Positions 53,111 through 64,000 of a stretch of 64,000 nucleotides of DNA are shown here, piece by piece; the stretch's first letter is position 1; each line of letters opens with the position of its first letter. The DNA comes from Gaertneriomyces semiglobifer (lineage: Eukaryota > Chytridiomycota > Chytridiomycetes > Spizellomycetales > Spizellomycetaceae): the NCBI GenBank assembly GCA_025558075.1, contig JAHLKF010000011.1, positions 372,001 through 436,000 of the forward strand, written 5' to 3'. The position numbers were made by a program, and so were the translations under genes. The notes under the pieces are model-generated. The model was not told where the DNA came from. It was given only the letters and a program-made list of their open reading frames with translations, and did not search any database.

Positions 53111-55670
53111 TTAAAGCTTGCGTTCAACGTAACTTTCGATGAGTCCCAGCAGGTTTGAAGGGTATTCTTTAAATATAACAGTACCATCTTGAAGGAAGGT
53201 GTTGCCTTGGACAAGGACCTAAAAGTGATGTCGTCAACAATTGAATCTGGAGGGGGTGGTACTTCGAATCGAATATGTTACCTTGCGAGGTTGTTTCTTG
53301 GACATGACGATTTCGCGGAAGTTGAGCCACTGCTGTGAGACAGTGGTGATGTCCTTGTAGAACGCCAGACCGTTCTCGGCATCTGCTGTAGCCTTGTACA
53401 CTTGCAGCTTCTGGAGGAAGTCGCCTACTGCCTTCACACCCACAGTTTCAATCTTGCTCCTGTCAAGGTGAATAATCTATAAAAAAAAAAGGAATCGGAT
53501 ATCGGTAAACATTCAACATAAGATAGACTAGCACATCCACTACAGAGAGAGCCAGCTTACCAAATCATCGTCAGTCTTTTCAATAGTAACGATGCCGGCC
53601 TTCAGGAAGACCTGCAGGATGGCATAGCGAGCTTGCATATGGGCCTGACCCCATTTCGCGGCCTTGGGATCATAGAACTCCAATGCCAAGAGACCGGCAC
53701 GTGCCATCTGCAGGTAGCACACATAGATGATATCAGCAGCCTCAGTCTCATCCGCATGACCGAACAACGAAAGGATTTCCCTGTCGACGCAGAGGTACAT
53801 GGCAACAGACTCGGCACGGCATTCCTCAAATGAGTTGGAGGCAGCTTTGAAGACAGACCCCCAGGTTTCTCCAGGCTTGTACCATGAAGTGACAGGTTTG
53901 CCGGTGATGGGAGAGATGGGAGGGTTGCTGTGGTCAAAGTTGAACTTGCCGGGAGCGTCCTCTTGAAGCAGCTTGCCACTTCCGTGACCAAGAAGTTCGT
54001 GCAAACCAACTTGCACTTCGAATGCAGGGCCGCGGTAGCGCTCGAACAACTGAATATCCTCGCTCCTAAGGAAGGTAATTTTTTCATTGGGTGCCTTTGC
54101 GGTCAACACGTTGCCGAGGGAAACGTTCTTGAAACCCTCCTGCATACGAATATCATCGTAGTTGGGGATGTTGATACCTGCAATTAAGATATATTAGAGA
54201 CGGAAGGAACACAGCATGGCTATAACACATTAGTATTACCGGCCGGTGGTCCGCCTAGAAGTATCCATTTAGTCACATATGACAGAGACAGTAGTAGAAA
54301 TGACAACTGTAAGCTTACCAGCTGACGCAAAAGTCACAACCTCCAAACTTGTAAAGTCCGGTTTGTTGAACACATCCTTCTCAAACTCCTTCGCCCAGGG
54401 AAGTTGACCGACATACTTCTCAGCATTGTCAACGAGCTTGCCGAACTTCTCGGTCATTTCCCTGTTCACAACAGCAACGAAACCTTCCCACTCGGCACGC
54501 ACACCGGCCGGATCAGTGTATGTCTCGACATAACCAATGTTGCTCTCGACACTAGGGCCAATATCCCGGATCCAGTAGCGCTGGGACTCCTTGTGCTCAT
54601 CAATAGACCCGGTGCGGAAGGATCGCTCGTAGTGCTCAAGCATCTTTTCCTGGGTTTCATTGGCGGCGAATGCCTTGGCGGAACGAATGTTATCGGCGGC
54701 TCTGGCCATGTACTCGTTGAGGTCACCAAAGACCACGTTGATCTTGAGGTCATCCGCCTCGAAAGACAGGGAATCCTTGCTTTCACCAGAGGCAACACGG
54801 ACTTCGAAAGAGCCGTCGGATTTCTTCATTAACCGAGTGTTCAAAGCAGAGATATCCTTGGCTTCAAGCAGAGCCTGCACTTTGGCGGCGTCTGCTTGGG
54901 TGATGTCGTGGCTGTAGTACCCAGACACATGACCCTCACCAGGGAATCCTCGCAAGAGTTGGGCTTCAGGTTCAGTAGCGTAAATACGTGCAGACACCTG
55001 CTCGAAAAGCTTCACAGCAGCCTCGGATTGGAAAGCTTTCACAATCGCCTCAAAGTCCGACACCGGCAGGCGAGGCACGAACTTTGTGTCTCCAAAGGAT
55101 TTGTAGTTTCCGAGGTTGTTCAAAACCTGTCCTACGTATTCCAAAAACAACTTCCAGGACTCTTCCGAAACACCCGCGCGAGCTTGGATATCCGAAAGAC
55201 CTGAACGCAGCTTGGGTGTGGTAGTAGTCGCAGAGCTGGGCTCAGTGAAAAGGTTCAGAATGAGTTCCAGCAGGATGGGGGATTCCTCAGAGATACTGGC
55301 ACTGATGGCTCGTGCACCGGCCCATGATGCGCGGCCAATGAAATGAGCTACCCAACAAAATAAACTGCATCAGCGAGAGTATTTTTAAGTGGAAAACACC
55401 GTACTGGGAGTTCTGTTACCATATTGCTGCTCTTTCTCGGAAAGGGACTCGAAATGCTTCTTGACCTCAAGTTGGCATATCGGGAACTGGATGGGTGAAC
55501 GGAATGGGTGAGAACCAAAGACACAACCAACCCTTGATCAACGCACTTACGTCAGTATCGGCAAGGAATCGAGTAGTAGACATGGTGGATGCAGCTGCAG
55601 TTGAATAGAATGGGAAGGAACGGCACTGTGAGAACAACTTCCAAGGTTTGGTTAACAAGGTCCTCAGCAT
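53111..55670 (-). CDS. DPP3: Dipeptidyl peptidase III (M49 zinc metallopeptidase)
   Basis: It removes dipeptides from the N terminus of oligopeptides, mainly in the cytosol. The zinc site is the M49 signature HELLGH (in GLHELLGHGSGK) plus EECRAE downstream. The exons are multiple, with introns near 55350-55420, 55500-55550, 54180-54320, 53480-53560 and 53220-53280; the last exon ends LIESYVERKL. The first ATG (55670) gives an Arg/Ser/Phe-rich presequence (MLRTLLTKPWKLF). A second ATG 29 codons later (MSTTRFLADTD) matches the usual DPP3 start, so mitochondrial and cytosolic forms are likely from one gene. A TATA-like element lies about 100 bp upstream. All key residues are present. Confidence 0.95.
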
Positions 55671-55766
55671 CGTGGTGTTCGTTGAAATGAACGCTGCTCC
55701 GAAACGTAGCTAGCGGCTTGACCAACAACAAACACTACCACTGACTGACTCTCCCACTCACCTGAT

Positions 55767-55778
55767 TTTATATATACC
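55767..55778 (-). promoter_or_regulatory. TATA-like element of the DPP3 gene
   Basis: On the minus strand GGTATATATAAAA lies about 100 bp upstream of the first ATG of the peptidase gene, a normal distance for a fungal TATA box. Confidence 0.5.
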
Positions 55779-56123
55779 CTGTCTGGATCTGGAATTGTAC
55801 ACGTAAAGCTCGTTCGTGGGCCAGCCTAAAAAATTGTGCTTTTTGATATCGCGGGCGTGCAACCAACCCATCACGATGGGAAAGGTATCATTATGAAGCT
55901 CATGGACTACATATATAATGACCAGCTTCACCACAGTTAGCGTTGTTCGGGCTTCATGACGAAGCTGTACCTCTTTGATGGTACTGCAATTCCGAATACT
56001 GTATGTACATATTAAGCCCAAGCCCACACCCGACAGGCACTCCATATTAGAATGTAAACCTTATTTAACACATGGACGTTACACATAAGCGCGGCAGCTC
56101 AATTCCGAACGCAGCATATAGTT

Positions 56124-57539
56124 TCATCTACGGTACCCACTGCCACGGTCTCGTCGGTCGTCAGATCTAGGACTGCGACTACGTCGACGCGGTTCGCGAC
56201 GATCTAAAACAAGATGGCACTCATGAGGAATCTCACACGATACAACAGCCGTTTGGGATAACCTTACCATCGCCATAGTCAATATCTCTGTAATCACGAC
56301 GCTCTCGGTGATCCCGATAGTAGTCTTGGCCTCGATCATTATAACTTCTGCGATCTCTGGAGCCATACTTGCCGTGGGAATCATACTCGTCCTCGTGAGT
56401 TCTACGGCCTCCACGGTGCCTGTCATATGGGTCCCGGTCTCCCCTATCCTTTCCGTACCCGCGCTGAGGCCCGCCTCGCATGTCGTATTCATCCGCATCT
56501 CTAGAGTAGCCGTTGCGATCCACCCTGTTTGTGCAGAAAGTAATTCGCTTACAGTCCGTGAATCAGGCTGATCCATTCCGACACCCACCTGGCATCGTTG
56601 GGCTCATATCCACCAAATGCGCCTAGGAGAGGTTTATCCTTTAACTTCTTCTCCAAATCTCTCGCAATAGGAACAGGGATGCGTGGAAGAATCGTTCCTA
56701 GCCATTTGTGCTCTGTAAGGAGCTCCCGCAAAAAGCGACCCATAGGCCTATGATTTTCATCTTGTGCGTAAACAAGACGCCGGAACTGATCAAACAATCG
56801 CGAAGCTTACATTGTCCGTGGCTTCGCACCCCCTTCTACTTGTAGTTCTTCATCGTCATCAAGGTAGGGTTCAAACCACTCCCAGAGATCGGCCGGCTTG
56901 CAGACATAGCGCAGATATAAGAAGCCAAGCGCCCGTATGTGCCTAATATAAAAGTCTTTCAATAAAAATGGCGTGCCACTCAAGCTTGGTACTATCACTT
57001 ACGGCGAGTCTGTATGCGTTACCAGACCGTTAACCTGCTTCACGGTCAGCTTCAGGGTCCATAGCTTGTAAAGCAGACAAAACGCGGTAGACGCATGCGT
57101 GCCTTTGAAGAACGGCTCTGCACAGTTCAATTTGAAAAAGGGGGGAAGAAAGATTTGAGGCATAATAAGTACACATCCAGCGCTTGTGATGCAGTTAGTG
57201 GAACACAAGTAAATACCCAACGGGAATAAGATCTTCGCCAGCCTCACGAGCAGATCGTGGTTCCCCTGAATTACTCACCAAGTGAAGACACTTGATGAGC
57301 AAAAATAACGAGGAACAAAATGGTTAGCAGCCAGGACGGATTGTACATTCACGGAAACGTAACTTACCAGAGTTGTAGATTTCATCGACGACTTCATGAT
57401 ACGTTTTCCTTTCGTACAGCCCTTTGAAATACGGCGACGAAATCACATTTTGATACAGAATATTGTGAAGGTTCATGGTTTCTTTATTTCCGACTGTTTC
57501 CAGCCGGTTGGCTTTCTTACTGTCTCCATCTACCGACAT
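56124..57539 (-). CDS. Pre-mRNA splicing factor, PRPF38B-like
   Basis: Multi-exon gene. The PRP38 domain is spread over the first four to five exons: ETMNLHNILYQNVISSPYFK, then EPFFKGTHASTAFCLLYKLW, RALGFLYLRYVCKPADLWEW and RFLRELLTEHKWLGTILPRIPVP. The C terminus is Arg/Asp/Tyr-rich with RRRSRSPRSDDRRDR, an RS-like tail typical of the 38B branch. PRP38 proteins help activate the spliceosome (B complex). The start MSVDGD at 57539 precedes the domain directly. The stop is at 56124-56126. Intron borders were inferred from domain continuity. Confidence 0.88.
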
Positions 57540-57902
57540 TGCTGGAAGGTTGCTTTGATGTTCTAGATCGCGCCAGAGAATTAGCTGAGCTAAGGCGACG
57601 TATGTGAGGATAGTTCCAATCACGCATGCACCTGGATGGTCCTGATACGAATGTCGCTTGTTGCTTCCGAAGCTCTTGATGGTCCGTGTGCATGCATTCG
57701 TGTGAGCTGAGCTTGAGGTTCGGATTTAATTCAACAGTCTGGTCGGCCTGGCGACTTGACTTGCTCACTCAAGTGAATGTACAACCCTAAGACCGTGGTG
57801 TTATTAATAGCAGATGGTACTTGCAACGGATTTTCTCGTCATGACACTGATGAAGGTTTCGTTGGATAGACGGTCCAGACGATCAATCAGCACGAGACCC
57901 AC

Positions 57903-58689
57903 ATGGCCAAGACCAAGAAAAGCATCAAGACTGGAGAGGAGACCGGTGCCGTCTCTGCGGCAGTTAGCACGCCGTCAAAAAAGTCGAGTGAAACCAGTCG
58001 TACACCCAAAACCTCTGTCAAAGCGGTCGTCACCCCAACATCAACAACCATAACGACAACAGCAACGTCACAAAAGAAAAAAAGAAGGAGAAAGCCAAAA
58101 TCGTCTCCTCAGATGGAGGTTGACAGCGATACCCCTGTAGAAATTGCCGTTTCTACCGAGACTGAGCCTCTAACGGATGCCCGGATACTATGGAATGCAC
58201 TTCATGATAGCTCGCGGAAACTGAACATTCTTGCCGCGCACCTGGCACAGTTGCCTTTGAAAGAGTTTCTTGTGCAGAAGGACACGCTGGTTGCGCAAGC
58301 AGAGGCGAGGTGGGCCAGCTTGTTACTGCGTTTTGGTGAGCGCGAGAATCACATTGCTTATGCACGCTTTTGTGAACAGGATTGCCGTTTACAGTAAAAT
58401 TACGCAGGAGCAAATGAAGATTAAGAAAGAAGCTGTGGCGAAAGTAAAGTTGGAAGCGTTAGAGGAAAGTGATCTGATGGCGGCGACTCCTGGGCGAGAG
58501 GTGTCTCCTGATTACCCAGCTGCGTCGGACGAGTCGGATGATGAGGACGACGAGCCGACACCGAAGATGGCAATGAGAACATTAGCGAATGGCTTCCAGG
58601 CGACGGGCGAGGCGACGGATGAGGAGTCCGAGTCGGACGATGAAGAGCCTGTCCCGAGTCCGTCTGTAAAACGAACCAGGCGACAATGA
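57903..58689 (+). CDS. Basic-acidic nuclear-type protein, unknown function
   Basis: Two exons: 57903 to about 58308 and from about 58376 to 58689; GTGGGC...AACAG gives the only in-frame join I could find (EAR then IAVYSKIT). The N terminus is Ser/Thr/Lys-rich with QKKKRRRKPKSS, a likely NLS. A helical middle (ILWNALHDSSRKLNILAAHL) follows. The C terminus is Asp/Glu/Ser-rich and ends KRTRRQ. It looks like a small chromatin- or nucleolus-associated protein; the family is unrecognised. The intron donor is weak. Confidence 0.5.
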
Positions 58690-59628
58690 ACCATCCGTGC
58701 GATACCGTCAAAAGTATCTCCCATCCTTGCCGCCCAACAACCATTGAAACCCCGTTTCCTGTGAAGCTTCATTCGCACTTTGTATCAATAAACACCTAAA
58801 GTCCAACACAATGACGGTGCACGTCTATGAATTGTCATGTGTCAATATCTTACCGGTACACTGTGGATGTCCTCCGACTTTACATGCACCGTAACTAACA
58901 CACTAACCCCATAGAAGCATGAGCATGAGAACCTTTCTTACGACCCACTATGTCCGCGGTCATCGGCTAAACCACGCCCCGCCGCTTTGTTCATGACCCG
59001 CGGCTTGCAATTACCCGTTTTAATCGACGGGCTTTGCTTGTCCTTGTTTTCATTTAGCCGCAGATCGTAATTTGACCAAATGAGAAGAAGCTCGTTGCCT
59101 AACAAGACCAAGCAAGATCCCCACACACAGTATGATATTCACTCACTATCACTACTACTACGGTCACCACTACTATTATATAACTCTCATATCGGATATC
59201 TCTCTCTCGATGATTCCATTCCATTCCATACAAAGCCACCAACCCATCTTGCGTGTACTTGTGTCCCACATCCCCCCCGTTCATGTTCATTCAATTCACG
59301 GGTCAAATTCAAGATCAATTCAATTCCAATGGATCTGGAATGCCCCAACTCGATCCCTCAATTTCAAACCACCGCGGCGCCGCCTCTTGATTGATCTTCC
59401 CCGCAATGCATTTCAACGCAACACGCAGACACGCACAACTGGCGATGACAAATACACAAGTTGAATGGGATCTATGACGCGCTCACATAGATAGATCCCC
59501 ACACTGCAAATATAAAAAGGGGAGGACCGGCACTGCATGAACAGCCTGCATCGTGACAGGCACGCACTGGACATATTTGCACATCCCAACACTCCTCTCA
59601 TTTACATTATACACTTAGATAGTACACA
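58690..59628. promoter_or_regulatory. Upstream region of the alcohol dehydrogenase gene
   Basis: No gene seen. A TATA box TATAAAAAGG lies at 59511-59520, about 110 bp before the ATG. A C/T- and CAC-rich stretch around 59120-59290 may be regulatory. Confidence 0.55.
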
Positions 59629-60705
59629 ATGTCTGAAGACTACAAGTTTGCCGGTTGGGTCGGCAAGGACAAGGACTGCATTGGCAAAATGGTGTGGGAG
59701 GAATATACCCCAAAAACATGGACAGAAGACGATGTGGACATCAAGATCTCTCACTGCGGTATCTGCGGCTCCGATTTGCACACTCTCCGCTCCGGATGGG
59801 GTCCAACCATGTACCCGTGCGTCGTCGGCCATGAGATCGTGGGCACAGTCGTCAAAATTGGCAAGAACGTTCAGCACCTAAAGCTGGGCGATCGTGTGGG
59901 TGTCGGCGCGCAATCCGGGTCGTGTCTCGACTGTGGATATTGCAAGGCCGGCGAGGAACCGTATTGCGACCATGGCCAGATCGGTACCTACAACTCTAAA
60001 TACAAGGACGGATCAAAGAGTTACGGCGGTTACGCCGACTATGCCCGTGTTCCTTCACATTTCGCCTTCAAACTACCGGAAAATCTACCTTCCGAACTCG
60101 CGGCATCCATGCTTTGCGGGGGTGTGACTGTATTTTCCCCTCTACGACAACTTGGGGCGGGTCCCGGCAAGCGTATCGGTATCGTCGGTATCGGAGGGCT
60201 CGGTCACTACGGGATTCTCTTCGCCAAAGCCCTTGGCGCAGACCCCGTGGCTATTTCCCACTCTTCTTCCAAAAAGGCCGATGCTGAAAAGATGGGCGCT
60301 GTTCAATTTATCTCGACCAAGGATGACCCTGAATGGTTCAAGAAGAACCGACGCACTCTCGACGGTATTGTGTGCACTGCAAACAATGCGGACATGCCCA
60401 TCATCCAGTACTGCCAGCTTTTGAAACCTCACGCCAAATTCATCCTCGTCGGCGCACCCGAAGAGGCATTGAAGGGCTTCAACGCTTTCCCTCTCATCAT
60501 GAACAACAACTTTATTGGTGGATCGGCCATTGGTGGATCAAAGGACATTCAGGATATGTTTGAAGTCGCCGCAAAGGCGAATGTGAAGCCATGGATTCAG
60601 TTGAGAAACTTGAAAGAGGCCAATCAAGCGGTCGTGGACATGGAAGCCGGGAATGCAAAGTACCGCTATGTACTCGTCAACGAGAAGCACGCGAACAAAC
60701 TTTGA
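59629..60705 (+). CDS. Zinc-dependent alcohol dehydrogenase, ADH6/cinnamyl-alcohol type
   Basis: 358 aa, intron-free MDR-family enzyme. Catalytic zinc ligands lie in SHCGICGSDLH and GHEIVG; the structural zinc site is CLDCGYCKAGEEPYC. The coenzyme domain has GIVGIGGLGHYG; the Ser/Lys pair after the next strand (HSSSKK) suggests NADPH preference, as in yeast Adh6/Adh7. It reduces a wide range of aldehydes in the cytosol. Length and all ligands are normal. A good TATA box and the clustered leader imply strong, regulated expression. Confidence 0.95.
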   Translation: MSEDYKFAGWVGKDKDCIGKMVWEEYTPKTWTEDDVDIKISHCGICGSDLHTLRSGWGPTMYPCVVGHEIVGTVVKIGKNVQHLKLGDRVGVGAQSGSCLDCGYCKAGEEPYCDHGQIGTYNSKYKDGSKSYGGYADYARVPSHFAFKLPENLPSELAASMLCGGVTVFSPLRQLGAGPGKRIGIVGIGGLGHYGILFAKALGADPVAISHSSSKKADAEKMGAVQFISTKDDPEWFKKNRRTLDGIVCTANNADMPIIQYCQLLKPHAKFILVGAPEEALKGFNAFPLIMNNNFIGGSAIGGSKDIQDMFEVAAKANVKPWIQLRNLKEANQAVVDMEAGNAKYRYVLVNEKHANKL

Positions 60706-61077
60706 TGATCTACTATGTAGTGTTGGGTGTGTTCATGTGAAATCAATGTACTGTAACCAGACGGATGTGCTTGCTGGGCGTGTTGGTGTGAACTGAATAT
60801 ACTGTAACCAAGCTGATGTGCTTGCCATCTTGCCACTGAATGATACGGGTGATCCAATGAAAGGATCATGCAACCAAAAGTCGTCCAAATTTATATGGTT
60901 CATCCAGGGTGTCTGTTTATGTATATATACTTTACATTGTCGAGATGCAGGAATGTCCCTGACTGTGTCTCTGTGAGCGTCCCTCTCTTTTAACTAGGCG
61001 ACAAGCGTTTTTTCTAATGACAATCATTTTCTGACAATCATCATCCGGAGAAAGGAGGGGTATCGTGTAATCCGCTT

Positions 61078-61459
61078 TTATTCTACGGTCTGGCCGGGAG
61101 CGACGTAACCTCTCTTCTCATCGACGGCCGCTTGTTGACCCATTCCACCCAAAGCACCGAGGGATCCCTGTTCAGCCAAGATCTCTTCGCGCACTTTCTG
61201 ATCGTAAGCCTTCCAGTGCTGCATCTTGGGGAGGTGGAATCCATACCACCAGGTGTATCTACAAAATGTTTACGACATCACATTCGTTGGCTTATTTCGT
61301 TTCTTTGATGGGGGTCGTAATGGTTTGCTTTTTTTTGTTTGTGATAAAATGGACTTACCCGAAGACAAGACCGAGGGAAACACTTCCAACGAGATCGCGG
61401 AGGACCTTACGGCGGAACCGGCCGGTCATGGGTGCGATGGCAGAGGCAGCGAAAGCCAT
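61078..61459 (-). CDS. COX9: Cytochrome c oxidase subunit, Cox9 (VIIa)-type
   Basis: Small two-exon gene: exon 1 61459-61359, intron 61259-61358, exon 2 61258-61078. The predicted protein begins MAFAASAIAPMTGRFRRKV, continues with DLVGSVSLGLVFGYTWWYGFH as a single membrane segment (given here in two overlapping parts: LVGSVSLGLVF and GYTWWYGFH) and ends GYVAPGQTVE. The basic-then-hydrophobic N terminus with a W-Y-G-F/Y-H exit is the hallmark of fungal Cox9, a nuclear-encoded subunit of complex IV in the inner membrane. The intron cuts inside the membrane segment. Confidence 0.85.
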
Positions 61460-61873
61460 TGTTAATGTTCCAAATGAAGAGTGTGTGGCGGGTAGTGAGC
61501 GAGTACCGTAGATGCGTGTGCGTGTGTGTGGTTGAACAAAGGTAAAGAGGTTCTTTCAAGAGCCAGCCAGCGTTCGGCAGCGCACGGGGGCGACTATTCA
61601 GTGCGACTGATGCGAGCGAGCGGAGGGTGTTAGGGCTTTGTTGCTATGAGTAGTCAATTACGTAAGAGACCGCTCGCGGATTTTCCCCTGTGCTTTTGTG
61701 GGTCCGCCATGATATATATATGCAAAAATGTGTATAAGAGTCTTTGTCTTTTCATATCAGGGTCGCCGCCAGTGCGACAGAAAAGCAAGGAAGACTGAGA
61801 CTTGGGGTTTTTGGAGTTGTATAAAGAGTGGATGATATAGAGGGATAAGAGTTTCATGCGGTGAGAGGAAGAC

Positions 61874-62521
61874 ATGTCCGCCCGGTCGTCCCTAGTCCTC
61901 GATGCTGCCATCACCCCGCAACCTGCCGCAACATGTCACACCCGCAACGGCAAAACCGTCATTTACATTCACAGAGCGTACACACACCTTGACTCGCCCC
62001 AGTTCTCGCTGACCTTCCCGCCACAACTTGACGGCCGGATAGATCCGAAAGTCTTGGCGAATACCGTGCAGACGGTGAATGCCTACCTCTTGCAAGCCGA
62101 GAAAGTGTCGTGCACGAGTGTGCTTAGAATGGTTATTGCCATTGTTACTTGTTACACTGCGGAGCTGTGCTGGCCTTCCAAATTTGACAAGGTGTTCGAA
62201 GGAGACATTTGTGCCTGATCATTTGAATACGTTCTAACTCGTCCCCATTTTCGCAGATAATGCAACAGATATCATCATTCATATGCGATGAGAACAAGCG
62301 ATATTACGAACCGGCTGGATTACATATTGTGGTATGCAGACGCATTCGTTGTCGCTAATTGCGGTCGGCTTCTTTCTCTGATTCTTCTGCGTGCGCTTTG
62401 TAGGATCCTGCCCAAACTGGCCTGTTACATGTACGTCCTTTTCCTCTGCATTCCTTGCCTCGTTCCTTTTCAATAACCGGTCTCTTCCTTTTGCCAGCTG
62501 GAAATAATTATGCTTCATTAG
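61874..62521 (+). CDS. Erf4/GOLGA7-like palmitoyltransferase subunit
   Basis: Four exons, joined in frame: 61874 to 62189, about 62257-62332, about 62404-62430 and about 62498-62521, with GT-AG introns (GTGTTC...CGCAG, GTATGC...TGTAG, GTACGT...GCCAG). Motifs: FSLTFPPQLDGRIDPKVL, QISSFICDENKRYYEPAGL, then DPAQTGLLH and LEI, in the order of the Golgin A7/ERF4 domain (FP-L-GRI, N-Y-P-GL, DP-GLR-IEI). Such proteins stabilise the DHHC enzyme Erf2 in S-acylation of Ras-type proteins at ER/Golgi membranes. The tiny third exon makes automated prediction error-prone. Confidence 0.75.
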
Positions 62522-62716
62522 CTTGGTGACAGCCTATTTCCGTACCCACGTTATTATTTACTGCGTTTTTTTGGGGTTCTTTTGAAATGAAGTTAAGATT
62601 AAAGTAGTTACGGCCTCATTGTGTATATACTTCTTTTCTCTCTATATATCACCGGTAGAGCCGGGAATGTCTATGTAAAGACCAAATTGACTATGACTAG
62701 CTATATCTCACGCTAC

Positions 62717-63274
62717 TCACATAGTCTTACTCATCATGATATGTTCAATACCCTCTTCAAACCACCGTTCCTTACTCTCATCCACCACATACCCACACCT
62801 CTCATAAAATATCCTCTTATCACTCTGAGCATGCAACAAAATCTCCCGGACTTTCAATTCATCTCTAGCAACCGCTTCAACAGCCGTCATCCCCACCCTT
62901 CCCAATCCCTTTCCTCTATGTTCCTGCAACACGGCCAATCGTCCCACTTTGGCATATCCTTTCTCGGGGTAGGGGATCATCCTACACGTCGCCATCGGCA
63001 CGGGTGTGTCGTCTTTGGACCAGATCACGAAATGGATGGATTTACAGTCTAGATCGTCACATTCGCTTTCGGGCGTGCAGTTTTGTTCGAGAACGAAGAC
63101 TTTGAATCGGATGGGCAAGCAGAGGGAGGTCATCAGCTCGGTAGGGGAGGTTGTGAGTGCGGAGGAGGGTGAGATCGTGGATGGGACGGATGCGGGACGG
63201 GTTCCTTCTGGGATTGGGGGGTTGGCAAAGTAGGTTACGGGGTAGCCCGAGACGGTGGAGGACTTGACAGACAT
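62717..63274 (-). CDS. GNAT-family N-acetyltransferase
   Basis: 185 aa in one exon. The acetyl-CoA binding motif A is complete: KVGRLAVLQEHRGKGLGRVG (about 112-131). Motif B-like sequence follows (REILLHAQSDKRIFYERCGY), and the end is FEEGIEHIMM. An N-terminal part with FKVFVLEQNC is also typical (VR--VF--EQ). The acceptor is unknown; similarity in layout is to the small yeast-type YjcF/Gna1-like acetyltransferases. Confidence 0.9.
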   Translation of the reverse strand: MSVKSSTVSGYPVTYFANPPIPEGTRPASVPSTISPSSALTTSPTELMTSLCLPIRFKVFVLEQNCTPESECDDLDCKSIHFVIWSKDDTPVPMATCRMIPYPEKGYAKVGRLAVLQEHRGKGLGRVGMTAVEAVARDELKVREILLHAQSDKRIFYERCGYVVDESKERWFEEGIEHIMMSKTM

Positions 63275-63595
63275 CGTGGGCTTATTGAAGTGGGTAATAA
63301 GATTCCTCTTAGATTGGGTGAAGTACTTAAGCTTAATGCTCTGGATTCTTCAGCGAATGGGGTGTTCGCGTGGAATGGAACTATCGAACTTATATTCGAC
63401 CCTTATATTCGAACACTACCGTGTGGCGTAGTCATTGAGTAAACGGCCCAGTCATTAAATATGAGTCATTATCTTGTCAATAACACCGCTGCCGCGCGCC
63501 TTTATTGATCACCCTTTCGGGGGCGAGCTTGTTATCCGCGCGCGCTGCTTCAGTTCAAATAACAGTGAAATAGCACACCAGGACAGAGAAGGAGA
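63275..63595. promoter_or_regulatory. Divergent promoter region, GNAT / ubiquitin hydrolase
   Basis: 320 bp between divergent starts. It contains a short direct repeat (CTTATATTCGA twice, around 63390-63412) and paired AGTCATT boxes at about 63430 and 63451. No gene seen. Confidence 0.4.
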
Positions 63596-64000
63596 ATGTC
63601 GTCTGAAGGGAATGCGGGTATGGAGAAGAAGCGGTCTGCTTGGGTTCCGTTAGAGTCAAATCCTCAAGTATTAAACGAGTACGCCGAGAGGCTGGGCGTT
63701 TCCTCGTCTTGGTCCTTCACGGACGTCTGGGGTATGTACCTACACGTCAATTTACAGACGGTTACAAAGTTAAACATTATCGACTCACAAACGTTTCAAG
63801 GCCTTGATGAAGACCTTTTGAGCTTCATATCTCGACCTGTCCTTGCTGTCCTGCTTTTATTTCCGATCACGCAACAAGTATGTACAAGAACGCTTTTCAG
63901 TTCATTGTGATAGTTCTTCGCCTTACCACTAGGTCGGCAGTATGAAAGTTTTCGGGAACAGGAGGAACAAAGTATCAGAAAGGACGGGCAAACTGTCAGT
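63596..64000 (+). CDS. Ubiquitin carboxyl-terminal hydrolase, UCHL3-type (5' part)
   Basis: Truncated by the window end. Three exon pieces: WVPLESNPQVLNEYAERLGV...FTDVWG (from 63596), then LDEDLLSFISRPVLAVLLLFPITQQ after an intron starting at GTATGT (about 63733), then after a second intron (GTATGT...ACTAG) YESFREQEEQSIRKDGQTVS. These match the start of the C12 peptidase family (W-PLE-NP, DV-G-D, R-V-AVLLLFP). The catalytic Cys lies further on and is not in the window. The enzyme removes small adducts from ubiquitin C termini in the cytosol. Confidence 0.93.

Overview
The window is nuclear DNA of a filamentous-style eukaryote, most likely a zoosporic (flagellated) fungus such as a chytrid. 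The evidence is short GT-AG introns (about 36-95 nt), fungal-type genes (She9/Mdm33, an Erf4/GOLGA7-like protein, Cox9-type cytochrome oxidase subunit, Rat1) and two genes that normally go with cilia (LRRC43-like, WDR27-like). Species placement is an inference; no rRNA or other marker is present.

The outstanding feature is an integrated virus-like element of about 23.3 kb (4481-27824). It has 833/883-bp terminal inverted repeats about 99% identical, TG...CA ends, and a 5-bp target duplication (ACCGT at 4476-4480 and 27825-27829). It sits inside a host gene whose reading frame is continuous across the empty site. Left half, mostly minus strand: tyrosine recombinase (5387-6403), archaeo-eukaryotic primase fused to an SF2 helicase (6548-9601), SprT-like metalloprotease (10053-10721), a plus-strand retroviral-type integrase with a chromodomain, now frameshifted (10774-12108), a D5-like SF3 helicase (12123-14885), a large inverted iteron array (about 14940-15425, candidate origin) and an A32-like packaging ATPase (15425-16147). 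Right half, mostly plus strand: the virion module, with penton-like protein, a basic protein, a double-jelly-roll major capsid protein (frameshifted in a C7 run), two unknown virion candidates, and a long fibre gene with discoidin-like and C1q-like domains (broken by a stop codon and a frameshift). No family B DNA polymerase and no maturation cysteine protease were recognised. This is Polinton-like/PLV organisation with two different integration enzymes, two helicase/primase systems and unusual repeated hairpin modules.

Left flank (1-4480): one multi-exon gene of unknown function, a MITE-like inverted repeat, and the 3' part of the interrupted gene (possible ADP-ribosyltransferase fold). Right flank to 32 kb: the 14-codon 5' stub of that gene, then about 4 kb without a recognisable gene, including a direct duplication.

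From 32 kb the window is a normal dense host region: mitochondrial glycine decarboxylase, a low-complexity protein, Rat1/XRN2 exonuclease, WDR27-like protein, a decayed gene, She9/Mdm33, a zinc-ribbon SDR, LRRC43-like protein, dipeptidyl peptidase III, PRPF38B-like splicing factor, an acidic nuclear-type protein, a zinc alcohol dehydrogenase, Cox9-type subunit, Erf4-like protein, a GNAT and the 5' part of a UCHL3-type ubiquitin hydrolase cut by the window end. Mitochondrial functions (GLDC, She9, DPP3 long form, Cox9) are frequent but show no sign of co-regulation.
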